Shown: in pieces, positions 53,543-61,323 of the stretch
Layout: every line of letters starts with the position of its first letter
How positions within the stretch are numbered: the first letter of the stretch is position 1
From: Algibacter luteus
GTDB taxonomy: Bacteria > Bacteroidota > Bacteroidia > Flavobacteriales > Flavobacteriaceae
Direction of reading: 5' to 3'
Length of the DNA stretch: 64,000 bases
Assembly: GCF_900141715.1 (NCBI RefSeq)
Contig: NZ_FQYK01000003.1
Location: forward strand, 227,847-291,846
Program-made: the position numbers and the translations under genes
The notes under the pieces: model-generated
What the model saw: only the letters and a program-made list of their open reading frames with translations
Told to the model about the DNA's origin: nothing
The model's database searches: none

Positions 53543-54538
53543 GTGGTAAAAATAGATAACATAGAACTTCCAGATTTTCCATTGTTGTTAGCACCTATGG
53601 AAGATGTAAGCGACCCACCATTCCGTGCATTGTGTAAAGAACAAGGCGCCGATGTGGTGTATACCGAGTTTGTATCTAGCGAAGGCTTGATTCGTAATGC
53701 TGCAAAAAGCGTTATGAAGCTTGATATTTATGAAAAAGAAAGACCAGTAGGCATTCAAATTTTTGGAGCCAATCTGGATAGCATGTTGCAGACCATTGAT
53801 ATTGTTGAAAAATCCAATCCAGATATAATCGACATTAATTTTGGGTGTCCGGTAAAAAAAGTAGTGAGTAAAGGAGCTGGTGCAGGTATTTTAAAAGATG
53901 TGTGTTTAATGGAAAAACTCACTGCCGAAATGGTAAAACGAACCAACATTCCAATAACCGTAAAAACCCGTTTGGGCTGGGACCACGATTCTATAAAAAT
54001 TGTTGAAGTTGCCGAACGTTTGCAAGATGTTGGTTGTAAAGCCATAGCCATTCACGGCCGCACGAGAGCTCAAATGTATAAAGGTAATGCCGATTGGAAA
54101 CTAATTGCAGCAGTAAAAAACAATCAACGCATGCACATTCCCGTATTTGGAAATGGCGATGTAGATACCCCAGAAAAAGCTGCCTTAATGCGCGATGAAT
54201 ATGGATTAGATGGCGCTATGATAGGGCGTGCAAGTATTGGTAACCCTTGGTTTTTTAAGCAGGTAAAACACTTTTTTGAAACAGGCGAGCATTTAGCACC
54301 TATAAGTTTGGAAGAACGTGTGGAAGCGGCACGCAGACATCTGCAAATGTCTATAGATTGGAAAGGTGAAATACTAGGTGTTTTTGAAACCAGACGCCAC
54401 TACACCAACTATTTTAAAGGCATTCCGCATTTTAAAGAATACCGTATGAAAATGGTAACTTCAGATCATTCAGAAGATGTTTTTGCGGCCTTCGATGAGG
54501 TTCTTGAAAAGTTTGCAGGGTATCAGTTTACCGAGTAG
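53543..54538 (+). CDS. dusB: tRNA-dihydrouridine synthase B
   Basis: With a GTG start at 53543 this is a 331-residue protein, the usual length of DusB. Signatures are LLLAPMEDVSDPPFRALC (15-31), QIFGANLD, and INFGCPVKKVVSKGAGAG with the catalytic C102. The segments TVKTRLGWD, IHGRTRAQMYKGNADW and GAMIGRASIGNPWFF are also present. It is an FMN enzyme that reduces uridines in the tRNA D-loop. The GTG start is chosen because the -7 element lies just upstream, and because a start at 53489 would add an unconserved 18-residue leader. A 43-bp structured repeat follows about 40 bp after the stop. Confidence 0.94.
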   Translation: MVKIDNIELPDFPLLLAPMEDVSDPPFRALCKEQGADVVYTEFVSSEGLIRNAAKSVMKLDIYEKERPVGIQIFGANLDSMLQTIDIVEKSNPDIIDINFGCPVKKVVSKGAGAGILKDVCLMEKLTAEMVKRTNIPITVKTRLGWDHDSIKIVEVAERLQDVGCKAIAIHGRTRAQMYKGNADWKLIAAVKNNQRMHIPVFGNGDVDTPEKAALMRDEYGLDGAMIGRASIGNPWFFKQVKHFFETGEHLAPISLEERVEAARRHLQMSIDWKGEILGVFETRRHYTNYFKGIPHFKEYRMKMVTSDHSEDVFAAFDEVLEKFAGYQFTE

Positions 54539-54578
54539 TTTTTTTATTTGGGCAAATGGCAAGCCACCGCGCTATTCG

Positions 54579-54621
54579 TTACTAGTTTTGGCTCGATGCG
54601 CGCCTCGCCAAAAGCTAACCA
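54579..54621. repeat. Dispersed 43-bp structured repeat, copy 1
   Basis: This segment matches 63314-63356 at 42 of 43 positions, in the same orientation. It contains the inverted repeat TTTTGGC (54586-54592) / GCCAAAA (54607-54613) around a GC-rich centre (GATGCGCGCC), which is unlike the surrounding AT-rich DNA. It lies in the 155-bp gap after dusB. Flanking sequence differs between the copies. Confidence 0.85.
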
Positions 54622-54693
54622 CTACTATCGCTTTTGCAACTATCAGCCAGCAACTTTATTAATTCTAAAAGTTTTTGCATCTAAATAAATACC

Positions 54694-55899
54694 TTAAATG
54701 TGTTTAACCAAAGACTTGGTAATTCTAGACGATGCTATTTTTGAGGCGATGATGCCTAAAACCGAAATGGTTATAAACACAATAAAGAAGTTTTCTAGCT
54801 TGATGGTTACGGGGTATGCTAGTGTTGGCGTTATCATTACCCAGCTAAAAGTTTTTTGCAGCGCTATAATAATAAGTGCTAATCCTAAGCCAATAAGCCC
54901 GCCAACAACTCCAATTAAACTGCCTTGATAAAAGAAAATTTTACGAATATCTTTTAACGTAGCGCCAATATTAAACAAGGTGTTTAGACTTTGTTTTTTA
55001 TCTAACACCATCATGATAAGCGAGCCAATAACATTAAAAAAGGCAATAATTAGCACTAAAGTGAAAATGAGGTAAACGGCTAAATTTTCGGTGTTGAGCA
55101 TTTTATAAAGGGCATCGTTTAGTTGTGCTCGGTTTTTTAAAACAACCTTGTCGCCTAAAATATTTTGTATTTGTGCTTTAGCTTGGGTTTCGTCTAGACC
55201 GTTTTTAAGTTTAAATTCTATGGCTGAAATTTGATTGGGCTCGTAATTCAACAAATGTTTGGCTAAATCTATAGGCGCAAAAATGTATGAATCGTTTAAT
55301 GTTTCGTTAATGTAAAACACACCAACACTTAATGTTTTTACGCTATTAAATGCATTCTTGGTACTGGTAATTTGGCCTTTACCAGGTTTTGGCACGTAAA
55401 CCGTTATTGGTTTGGTGAAATTTAAAAGCCCTAAAGATAAACTGTTGGAAATACCCCAACCGGTAACAATTTGATTGGATTTTTGTTCAAGCCAATTGCC
55501 GTGGTCTATAGTCGATTGTATTTCAACAACATCTTGAAAATGTTCGTCTACACCTTTAATTATGGCCAGAGTGTTTTTGTCTTCAGAAGAGAGGAAAACA
55601 CGTTCTTCAATTATTTTTGAAAAACTGGCAACATCTACTAAATTCTCGAGTTTCGAAGCTTCTTCTTCGGTAAGAAAAAACGATTTTCCTTGCGCCGCTT
55701 CAGCTTTTAAATCAGGGTCTACCTGACTTGTAAATTGAAGTGTAAAATCTTTTAAGCCCGCAAACCCAGAAAGCACAATAAATAACGAAGCAGAGCCTAG
55801 AATAACACCAATTATGGCAATATAGGTTATGAAGTTTATAGCATTGTTACTGCTTTTTGATCGCAGGTAACGTTTTGCTATGTATAATGAGAAGCTCAA
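54694..55899 (-). CDS. ABC transporter permease, lipoprotein-releasing LolC/LolE (FtsX) type
   Basis: This 401-residue protein has one N-terminal membrane helix (about 21-46, INFITYIAIIGVILGSASLFIVLSGFAG), a large periplasmic MacB-PCD-like domain (about 50-265) and three C-terminal helices (about 272-298, 322-345, 368-390) of the FtsX fold. The start MSFSLYIAKRYLRSKSSNNAINFI is typical of LolC/LolE. It should work with a LolD-like ATPase, not encoded here, to release lipoproteins from the inner membrane. It follows rbfA by 8 bp on the same strand. Bacteroidota often encode several such permeases, so the exact role is open. Confidence 0.9.
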   Translation of the reverse strand: MSFSLYIAKRYLRSKSSNNAINFITYIAIIGVILGSASLFIVLSGFAGLKDFTLQFTSQVDPDLKAEAAQGKSFFLTEEEASKLENLVDVASFSKIIEERVFLSSEDKNTLAIIKGVDEHFQDVVEIQSTIDHGNWLEQKSNQIVTGWGISNSLSLGLLNFTKPITVYVPKPGKGQITSTKNAFNSVKTLSVGVFYINETLNDSYIFAPIDLAKHLLNYEPNQISAIEFKLKNGLDETQAKAQIQNILGDKVVLKNRAQLNDALYKMLNTENLAVYLIFTLVLIIAFFNVIGSLIMMVLDKKQSLNTLFNIGATLKDIRKIFFYQGSLIGVVGGLIGLGLALIIIALQKTFSWVMITPTLAYPVTIKLENFFIVFITISVLGIIASKIASSRITKSLVKHI

Positions 55900-55907
55900 T
55901 GATTTAC

Positions 55908-56312
55908 TTAAGATTTTTTTCTTTTATCAAGAATAGTAGGGTCTTTTATTGGGTTTTCTTTTCCCTTTAAAGATTTTTCAATCTGGTCTATATACTCTAA
56001 TGAATCGTCAATGAAAAACTCTAAATTTGGCATACGTCTTAATTGATGTTTGGTGCGTTGTGCTAATTCATGTCGAATTAACGGCGTGTTAGATTTTATG
56101 CCTTCAAGTAGTTCTTTGCCTTTATCGTTGGGGAAGATGCTTAAATATACTTTAGCAACACCTAAATCTACCGTTACTTTTACTTTAGTAACAGAAATTA
56201 TAATACCACGCATACCGCCTTGTGTTGCAGCACCTTGCAATACTTCAACTAAATCTTGTTGTAAAACAGAACCTATTTTTTTTTGCCTTTGACTTTCTTC
56301 TGCGTTGCTCAT
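55908..56312 (-). CDS. rbfA: 30S ribosome-binding factor A
   Basis: This 134-residue protein has the single KH-like RbfA domain: SQRQKKIGSVLQQDLVEVLQG at the start, IISVTKVKVTVDLGVAKVYLSIFP in the middle, and RHELAQRTKHQLRRMPNLEFFIDDSLEY near the end. It assists maturation of 16S rRNA in the small subunit, especially in the cold. It is the first gene of a two-gene unit with the LolC-type permease, an arrangement without a known functional link. A candidate -7 element lies about 29 bp upstream. Confidence 0.95.
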   Translation of the reverse strand: MSNAEESQRQKKIGSVLQQDLVEVLQGAATQGGMRGIIISVTKVKVTVDLGVAKVYLSIFPNDKGKELLEGIKSNTPLIRHELAQRTKHQLRRMPNLEFFIDDSLEYIDQIEKSLKGKENPIKDPTILDKRKKS

Positions 56313-56340
56313 AATAAATTAACCGTTAAGGGTTATGCTG

Positions 56341-56348
56341 CAAAAATA
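56341..56348 (-). promoter_or_regulatory. Candidate -7 element of rbfA
   Basis: CAAAAATA reads TATTTTTG on the minus strand and fits TAnnTTTG, 28 bp upstream of the rbfA start. The -33 element is unclear. Confidence 0.45.
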
Positions 56349-56463
56349 ACGGATATTTAAAGATTATGTTACTTTTAGTTTGCTATTTTCATATCTTGAT
56401 GATGATTTTCAGGAATTTTAAAATAGAACCCCTTCTTTAAGGGAATGACAAAATGATTATTTT

Positions 56464-56868
56464 ATGAATAAAATTGAACATATAGGTATAGCTGTTAAAA
56501 GCCTTAAAGATTCAAATACGTTATTTTCAAAACTCTTTGGTGAGGCACATTATAAAATAGAAGTAGTGAAAAGCGAAGGCGTAAACACCTCTTTCTTTAA
56601 GGTGGGCGAAAATAAAATCGAACTTTTGGAAGCCACTAAAAAAGATAGCCCAATTGCAAAATTTATTGAGAAAAAGGGAGAAGGCATTCATCATATAGCT
56701 TTCGATGTGGATGATATAGTTGCTGAAATTGAGCGACTTAAAAAAGAAGGTTTTGAAGTACTTAACGAAACGCCAAAAAAAGGTGCTGATAACAAGTTGG
56801 TTGCTTTTTTGCATCCAAAATCATCAAATGGTGTTTTAATAGAATTGTGTCAGGAAATAAAGGATTAA
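56464..56868 (+). CDS. mce: Methylmalonyl-CoA epimerase
   Basis: This 134-residue protein of the VOC/glyoxalase superfamily has IEHIGIAVKSLKDSNTLF (H6), then KIELLEATKKDSPIAKFIEKKGEGIHHIAFDVDD (H83 region) and GVLIELCQE (the glutamate metal ligand near the C-terminus). The pattern of ligands and the SPIAKFIEKKGEGIHH segment are characteristic of methylmalonyl-CoA epimerase. It interconverts the S and R epimers in propionyl-CoA metabolism. The mutase genes are not in this window. A tRNA gene follows 50 bp downstream. Confidence 0.92.
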   Translation: MNKIEHIGIAVKSLKDSNTLFSKLFGEAHYKIEVVKSEGVNTSFFKVGENKIELLEATKKDSPIAKFIEKKGEGIHHIAFDVDDIVAEIERLKKEGFEVLNETPKKGADNKLVAFLHPKSSNGVLIELCQEIKD

Positions 56869-56918
56869 TTTTTTCTTGCTAACAATTAAAATAAGTAGTA
56901 ATATTGCACTCCAATTTC

Positions 56919-56992
56919 GGTCCTATAACTCAGTTGGTTAGAGTATCTGACTCATAATCAGAAAGTCCCTGGTTCGAGCCCAGGTGGGACCA
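56919..56992 (+). tRNA. tRNA with CAU anticodon (Met by anticodon, possibly Ile2)
   Basis: The full cloverleaf is visible: acceptor GGTCCTA with TGGGACC plus discriminator A, D-loop AGTTGGTTA, anticodon stem CTGA/TCAG with the loop CTCATAA (CAT at 56953-56955), and T-loop GGTTCGAGCC. No CCA is encoded. It lacks an initiator-type mismatch at 1-72. The acceptor pairs C4-G69 and C5-G68 match the identity elements read by TilS, which favours tRNA-Ile2 (lysidine at C34) over elongator tRNA-Met, but the call is not certain. Confidence 0.93.
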
Positions 56993-57006
56993 CTTCTAGA
57001 AATTGT

Positions 57007-57035
57007 AAAGCCTTTCAGTATTGAAAGGCTTTTTT
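57007..57035 (+). terminator. Intrinsic terminator of the tRNA
   Basis: AAAGCCTTTCA (57007-57017) pairs perfectly with TGAAAGGCTTT (57022-57032) around a 4-nt loop and is followed by a T run. Confidence 0.9.
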
Positions 57036-57289
57036 ATTTAATATAATTTATTCAAAATCTTATCGTTATACTTTACACCTAAAATTAAGAGAACCAAACT
57101 TAAATTTTCGGTTTACAAGTATTTACATATATTTGTTCTGTAAATTAAAAGTGAGGGATTAATTTTACACAACTTGTTTGTTTAACGTTGTTATTAACAA
57201 ATGTTTATTGAAAAATGATAGAAAAATGCATTTCATCGATGTTTTTGGTCGTTTCATAGACGTTTTTTGACAGATAATCGTGTAATTAT

Positions 57290-57319
57290 TTTGTGAACTC
57301 TCTTTTTTTTATACATTTG
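57290..57319 (+). promoter_or_regulatory. Promoter of the PID-CTERM gene
   Basis: TTTG (57290-57293) and TACATTTG (57312-57319) are separated by 18 bp. The ATG at 57327 is only 7 nt after the -7 element, so the transcript is likely leaderless or nearly so. Confidence 0.6.
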
Positions 57320-57326
57320 TGACCCA

Positions 57327-57530
57327 ATGACAATACAAAATAAAAGAATTATTGCCTCAATCTTATTTGTATTAATAAGTGTTGTATGCATCGCTCAAAC
57401 TGGGCCCACACCGCCGCCTCCAGGTCCGCCGCCACCAAAAGGATTTCCTATTGATGGAGGGTTGCTATACGGTATGGCATTTGCCTTATTCTATGGGGTT
57501 AAAAAGTTACTTGTAAAGCGTAACAACTAA
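57327..57530 (+). CDS. Small PID-CTERM sorting-domain protein
   Basis: This 67-residue protein has a signal peptide (about 1-23, ending CIAQ), a proline-rich spacer (TPPPPGPPPPKGF) and a tripartite C-terminus: PIDGG, a hydrophobic stretch (LLYGMAFALFYGV) and a basic tail (KKLLVKRNN). This matches the PID-CTERM protein-sorting signal of Flavobacteriia, thought to be recognised by a processing or sorting enzyme in the envelope. Almost nothing would remain after cleavage at both ends except the proline-rich piece of roughly 15-20 residues. Its stop overlaps the convergent ribE stop by 4 bp. Confidence 0.85.
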   Translation: MTIQNKRIIASILFVLISVVCIAQTGPTPPPPGPPPPKGFPIDGGLLYGMAFALFYGVKKLLVKRNN

Positions 57531-58123
57531 GACAACTTGTTAATCTCAACAAGTTTTGCAACATATTTTCCTAAAACATCAAATTCTAAATTAACCACAG
57601 TACCTACTTTAAAAGTATTAAAATTGGTGTGCTCATAAGTAAAAGGAATAATCGCCACACTAAAAGAATCTTCACCAGAGTTTACAACAGTTAAACTAGT
57701 TCCATTTACTGTTATTGATCCTTTTTCAATGGTTATATTATTTAAAGTACTGTCATATTTAAAGGTGAAAACCCAACTACCGTTTTCTTGTTTTATGTTT
57801 GTGCAAACTGCTGTTTGATCTACATGTCCTTGTACAATGTGCCCGTCAAGTCGGTCGCCAAGTTTCATTGCGCGTTCCAAATTTACTTTATCCTCTACTT
57901 TTAAATGATATAGATTCGTTTTATCTAAAGTTTCTTTTATCGCAGTTACTGTATATTCATCATTATTTATGGCAACAACGGTAAGGCAAACCCCATTATG
58001 AGCAACGCTTTGGTCTATTTTTAGTTCAGGAGTAATTTTACTTTTAATTGATATATGAAGATTATCTAAATCAGGTCTTAAATTCGAAACCACACCAATA
58101 TCTTCAATAATTCCAGTAAACAT
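57527..58123 (-). CDS. ribE: Riboflavin synthase alpha subunit
   Basis: This 198-residue protein has two tandem lumazine-binding domains. The first starts with the diagnostic MFTGIIEDIGVV and includes SVAHNGVCLTVV. The second begins MKLGDRLDGHIVQGHVDQ and includes GSITVNGTSLTVV. It catalyses the dismutation of two 6,7-dimethyl-8-ribityllumazine molecules to riboflavin. It stands alone, divergent from pdxA over 62 bp, with closely opposed candidate promoters. No FMN riboswitch was seen upstream in the short gap. Confidence 0.96.
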   Translation of the reverse strand: MFTGIIEDIGVVSNLRPDLDNLHISIKSKITPELKIDQSVAHNGVCLTVVAINNDEYTVTAIKETLDKTNLYHLKVEDKVNLERAMKLGDRLDGHIVQGHVDQTAVCTNIKQENGSWVFTFKYDSTLNNITIEKGSITVNGTSLTVVNSGEDSFSVAIIPFTYEHTNFNTFKVGTVVNLEFDVLGKYVAKLVEINKLS

Positions 58124-58144
58124 TATATTCTTTATTTAATTAGT

Positions 58145-58152
58145 TAAATTTG
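58145..58152 (+). promoter_or_regulatory. Candidate -7 element of pdxA
   Basis: TAAATTTG matches TAnnTTTG, 33 bp upstream of the ATG at 58186. An in-frame TTG start at 58150 would lie inside it. It is 3 bp from the opposed ribE element. Confidence 0.45.
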
Positions 58153-58155
58153 CAT

Positions 58156-58163
58156 CAAAATTA
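58156..58163 (-). promoter_or_regulatory. Candidate -7 element of ribE
   Basis: CAAAATTA (minus TAATTTTG) fits TAnnTTTG, 32 bp upstream of the ribE start at 58123. No good -33 element was found. Confidence 0.4.
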
Positions 58164-58185
58164 CAAACAAAAGTTGTCATATATA

Positions 58186-59238
58186 ATGAAGCAAGAAGAA
58201 AATATAAAAGTAGGCATATCCATAGGCGACTTAAACGGTATTGGTGGAGAAATCATTTTAAAAACATTTGAAGACTCAAGAGTTTTAGATTTTTGTACGC
58301 CAGTAATCTTTGCTTCGGCAAAAACAATGAATTTTTTAAAAACGCATTTCAAATCTGAAATCAATTTTAACAATATTAATAATTTGAGCCAGATAGCTCA
58401 TAATAAGGTTAATGTTTTCAATTGTTGGAAAGACGAAGTAAAAATCGAATTCGGTAAAGAAGATATGAAAATAGGGGCTTTTGCCATAAAATCTTTAGAG
58501 TCTGCAACAAAGGCGTTAAAAGATGGAGAAGTAGATGTATTGGTAACGGCGCCAATTAATAAGCATAATATTCAATCTGAAGCATTTAAATTCCCAGGAC
58601 ATACCGATTATTTAGCACAAGAATTGGAAGGCGAAAGTTTGATGTTTATGATAACAGATACTCTTAGAGTTGGCTTGCTTACAGACCATGTACCTGTAAA
58701 AGATGTATCAACTCATATTACATCAGCATTAATCGAACAAAAAATAAACACAGTTTATAATTCGCTGTTAAAAGATTTCAGAATTCAAAGACCTAAAATA
58801 GCAATATTGGGCATCAACCCGCATACTGGAGATAATGGTGTTATTGGAAGTGAAGACGATGAAGTTTTAAGACCCACATTGCATAAAATAAAAGCGCAAG
58901 GAAAATTAGTTTTTGGTCCTTATGCTGCCGATAGCTTTTTTGGCTCAAACAATTATAAAAATTTTGATGCCATAATTGCTTCATACCACGATCAAGGGTT
59001 AATTCCGTTTAAAACATTATCCTTTGGTCAGGGTGTCAATTACACTGCAGGTTTAAATAAAGTAAGGACTTCACCAGATCATGGAACAGCATACGAAATA
59101 GCGGGAAAAGGTGTTGCGGACGAAAACTCGTTTAAAGAAGCCGTTTTTAGTGCCATTAGGATTTTTAAAAACAGAACGAGTTATGAACAACTAACCGCAA
59201 ATCCATTAAAAAAATCTCCTAAAAAAGAGCGTCGTTAA
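58186..59238 (+). CDS. pdxA: 4-hydroxythreonine-4-phosphate dehydrogenase
   Basis: From the ATG at 58186 this is a 350-residue PdxA. Visible signatures are VGISIGDLNGIGGEI at the start, GHTDYLAQ (H139), LLTDHVP (H168), NPHTGDNG (H213) and ASYHDQGLIPFK (H268). The last three histidines fit the divalent-metal site of the family. It oxidises 4-phosphohydroxy-L-threonine in the pyridoxal phosphate pathway. The start is chosen over an upstream in-frame TTG because that codon overlaps the -7 element. It is followed by 125 bp before yceD. Confidence 0.95.
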   Translation: MKQEENIKVGISIGDLNGIGGEIILKTFEDSRVLDFCTPVIFASAKTMNFLKTHFKSEINFNNINNLSQIAHNKVNVFNCWKDEVKIEFGKEDMKIGAFAIKSLESATKALKDGEVDVLVTAPINKHNIQSEAFKFPGHTDYLAQELEGESLMFMITDTLRVGLLTDHVPVKDVSTHITSALIEQKINTVYNSLLKDFRIQRPKIAILGINPHTGDNGVIGSEDDEVLRPTLHKIKAQGKLVFGPYAADSFFGSNNYKNFDAIIASYHDQGLIPFKTLSFGQGVNYTAGLNKVRTSPDHGTAYEIAGKGVADENSFKEAVFSAIRIFKNRTSYEQLTANPLKKSPKKERR

Positions 59239-59333
59239 ATAGCTGAATATGAGTTGAAACTCTACTGAAAAAAGGGTTAAAAAAACATAATCAAAAAAAT
59301 GTTGATAACTCATGCTAGGTAAATAAAAATTTA

Positions 59334-59341
59334 TATATTTG
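59334..59341 (+). promoter_or_regulatory. Candidate -7 element of the yceD-rpmF unit
   Basis: TATATTTG matches TAnnTTTG and lies 22 bp upstream of the ATG at 59364. No -33 element was seen at normal spacing. Confidence 0.5.
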
Positions 59342-59363
59342 CAGGCTCAAAATAGATGTGATT

Positions 59364-59906
59364 ATGAAGCTGTTGAAAGAGTTTACAATTCCATTTGTAG
59401 GATTAAAAATAGGGAAACATCATTTTGAGTATGCGATAAAGCAAGCGTTCTTTGAACATTTTGAGTATGAAGATTTTAATGATGTAAATATTAATGTTAA
59501 TCTAGAGTTTGAAAAAAAGAGCACATTATTAGAATTGCACTTTAAAATTACTGGATGGGTTAATATTAATTGCGATATCACAAACGAACCATATAACCAA
59601 ATAATTGAAAATGATTTTGTTTTGGTGGTGAAGTTTGGCGATGAATATAACGATGAGAATATTGATATTCTTATTGTTCCTCATGGCACTTACGAAGTTA
59701 ACATACAGCAATATATTTATGAATTATCTGTATTAGCTGTGCCTATTAAAAGAGTGCATCCAGGAATTGAAGATGGTACATTAAACTCAGAAATACTCGA
59801 AAAGTTAGAGGCTTTAAGCCCAAAAGAACAAAACGAAAACAAAGAGAAAAAAGAGGAAATTGATCCTCGTTGGAATACATTAAAGAAATTATTAACGGAT
59901 AAATAA
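59364..59906 (+). CDS. YceD family (DUF177) protein
   Basis: From the ATG at 59364 this is a 180-residue protein (a GTG two codons earlier is possible). It shows the DUF177/YceD pattern: an N-terminal beta region (EFTIPFVGLKIGKHHFEYAI), a central strand block (LLELHFKITGWVNINCDITNEPY) and the late motif VNIQQYIYELSVLAVPIKRVHPG, followed by an acidic tail ending DPRWNTLKKLL. The family is nearly always found next to rpmF, as here (9 bp upstream), and has been implicated in 23S rRNA accumulation or ribosome assembly. The cysteine ligands of the typical bacterial version are reduced. Confidence 0.9.
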   Translation: MKLLKEFTIPFVGLKIGKHHFEYAIKQAFFEHFEYEDFNDVNINVNLEFEKKSTLLELHFKITGWVNINCDITNEPYNQIIENDFVLVVKFGDEYNDENIDILIVPHGTYEVNIQQYIYELSVLAVPIKRVHPGIEDGTLNSEILEKLEALSPKEQNENKEKKEEIDPRWNTLKKLLTDK

Positions 59907-59915
59907 ACATATAAA

Positions 59916-60119
59916 ATGGCACATCCTAAAAGAAAAATCTCGAAAACAAGAAGAGATAAGAGAAGAACACATTACAAAGCAACTGCGCCACAGATTGCTA
60001 CATGCCCAACAACAGGTGAACCACATTTATACCATAGAGCTCACTGGCATGAAGGAAAATTATATTACAGAGGTCAAGTATTAATTGATAATTCTGGAGA
60101 AGTAGAAAACGTTGCATAA
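59916..60119 (+). CDS. rpmF: 50S ribosomal protein L32
   Basis: This 67-residue basic protein begins [22 protein letters not shown], the invariant L32 start. The later part reads [26 protein letters not shown]. Only one cysteine remains, so the zinc-ribbon found in many L32 proteins is absent, as in the zinc-independent form. It follows yceD by 9 bp and ends at an intrinsic terminator about 20 bp later, so the fabH-acc genes beyond are probably reached by read-through or a separate promoter. Confidence 0.97.
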   Translation: MAHPKRKISKTRRDKRRTHYKATAPQIATCPTTGEPHLYHRAHWHEGKLYYRGQVLIDNSGEVENVA

Positions 60120-60140
60120 ACTATTATGCATGCATATATA

Positions 60141-60167
60141 AAACGCTCATTTATGAGCGTTTTTTTT
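60141..60167 (+). terminator. Intrinsic terminator after rpmF
   Basis: AAACGCTCAT (60141-60150) pairs perfectly with ATGAGCGTTT (60153-60162) and runs into eight T residues. It separates yceD-rpmF from fabH. Confidence 0.9.
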
Positions 60168-60299
60168 ATGAAATGCTTTTTCTACTTAACAAAAACGTGT
60201 AATTTGTAAATTATTAAGTGAAAATTTAGTAGTTTTCATGAAATTTTGAACGTTTTTGTCCTATTTTAATCAATTTTTGGTCGAATTAACTATAAAAGT

Positions 60300-61301
60300 A
60301 TGAGTAAAATCTCAGCGGCAATAACAGCTGTAGGTGCATATGTGCCAGAGTATGTATTAACCAATCAAATTCTTGAAACAATGGTTGATACTAACGACGA
60401 ATGGATTACCTCAAGAACAGGAATCAAAGAGCGTCGTATTTTAAAAGAAGATGGTAAAGGAACTTCTTTCCTAGCCATTAAAGCAGCTCAAGACCTTATT
60501 AATAAAAGAGGTATAGACCCAAAAGATATAGAGTTGGTAATTGTTGCAACCGCAACACCAGATATGAAGGCAGCTTCAACAGCTTCTTTTACGGCTTCAG
60601 AAATTGGAGCAACGAATGCGTTTTCATTCGATATGGATGCCGCATGCTCTAGTTTCCTTTATGGTATGTCTGTTGCTTCAACCTACATCGAGTCCGGACG
60701 ATACAAAAATGTTTTACTTATAGGAGCAGATAAAATGTCGTCTATCATAAATTATAAAGACAGGGCCACTTGTATTATTTTTGGCGATGGTGCTGGTGCC
60801 GTTTTGTTCGAGCCTAATGAAGAAGGATTAGGGTTACAAGATGAATATTTAAGAAGTGACGGTACAGGTAGAGAGTTTTTACAAGCAACTTATGGAGGTT
60901 CTTCACATGCTTTAACATCAGAAACTCTTGCACAAGGAGGGCATTACGCGTTTCAAGAAGGGCGAACAGTTTTTAAAAATGCCGTTTTTAATATGGCAGA
61001 TGCGACAGTTAAAATTTTAGAACGAAATAATCTTACCAAAGATTCTGTAGATTGGTTGGCAGCACATCAAGCTAATAAGCGAATTATTGATGCAACTGCA
61101 CAGCGAATAGATTTAGACGAGAAAAAAGTAATGATAAACATTCACAAGTACGGAAACACGACTTCTGCGACGTTACCATTGCTATTACACGATTACGAAT
61201 CACAACTTAAAAAAGGAGACAATATTATTTTTGCTGCCTTTGGAGGCGGATTCAATTGGGGTGCTATTTATTTAAAATGGGCTTATAATTCAAAAAACTA
61301 A
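60300..61301 (+). CDS. fabH: 3-oxoacyl-[ACP] synthase III
   Basis: This is a 333-residue KAS III. The catalytic triad is complete: C116 in DMDAACSSFLYG, H256 in AAHQANKRI and N286 in HKYGNTTSA. Other conserved parts are the start ITAVGAYVPEYVLTN, the DEWITSRTGIKERR segment, FGDGAGAVLFE and FAAFGGGFNWGA. It condenses acyl-CoA with malonyl-ACP to begin fatty-acid synthesis. It lies 180 bp after rpmF and 22 bp before accB, forming a lipid-initiation cluster with the acetyl-CoA carboxylase genes. Confidence 0.96.
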   Translation: MSKISAAITAVGAYVPEYVLTNQILETMVDTNDEWITSRTGIKERRILKEDGKGTSFLAIKAAQDLINKRGIDPKDIELVIVATATPDMKAASTASFTASEIGATNAFSFDMDAACSSFLYGMSVASTYIESGRYKNVLLIGADKMSSIINYKDRATCIIFGDGAGAVLFEPNEEGLGLQDEYLRSDGTGREFLQATYGGSSHALTSETLAQGGHYAFQEGRTVFKNAVFNMADATVKILERNNLTKDSVDWLAAHQANKRIIDATAQRIDLDEKKVMINIHKYGNTTSATLPLLLHDYESQLKKGDNIIFAAFGGGFNWGAIYLKWAYNSKN

Positions 61302-61323
61302 CCACTAACTAATTAGTATAATT

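Larger units (their letters stand above)
56993..57326. other. Intergenic region after the tRNA
   Basis: This 334-bp gap contains the tRNA terminator (57007-57035) and, at its far end, the promoter of the PID-CTERM gene. The middle (about 57040-57285) is plain AT-rich sequence with no gene that I can support. Confidence 0.6.

Noticed and set aside
58150-58185. Longer PdxA N-terminus from a TTG
   Set aside because: The TTG is part of the -7 element TAAATTTG. The ATG at 58186 gives the normal start.
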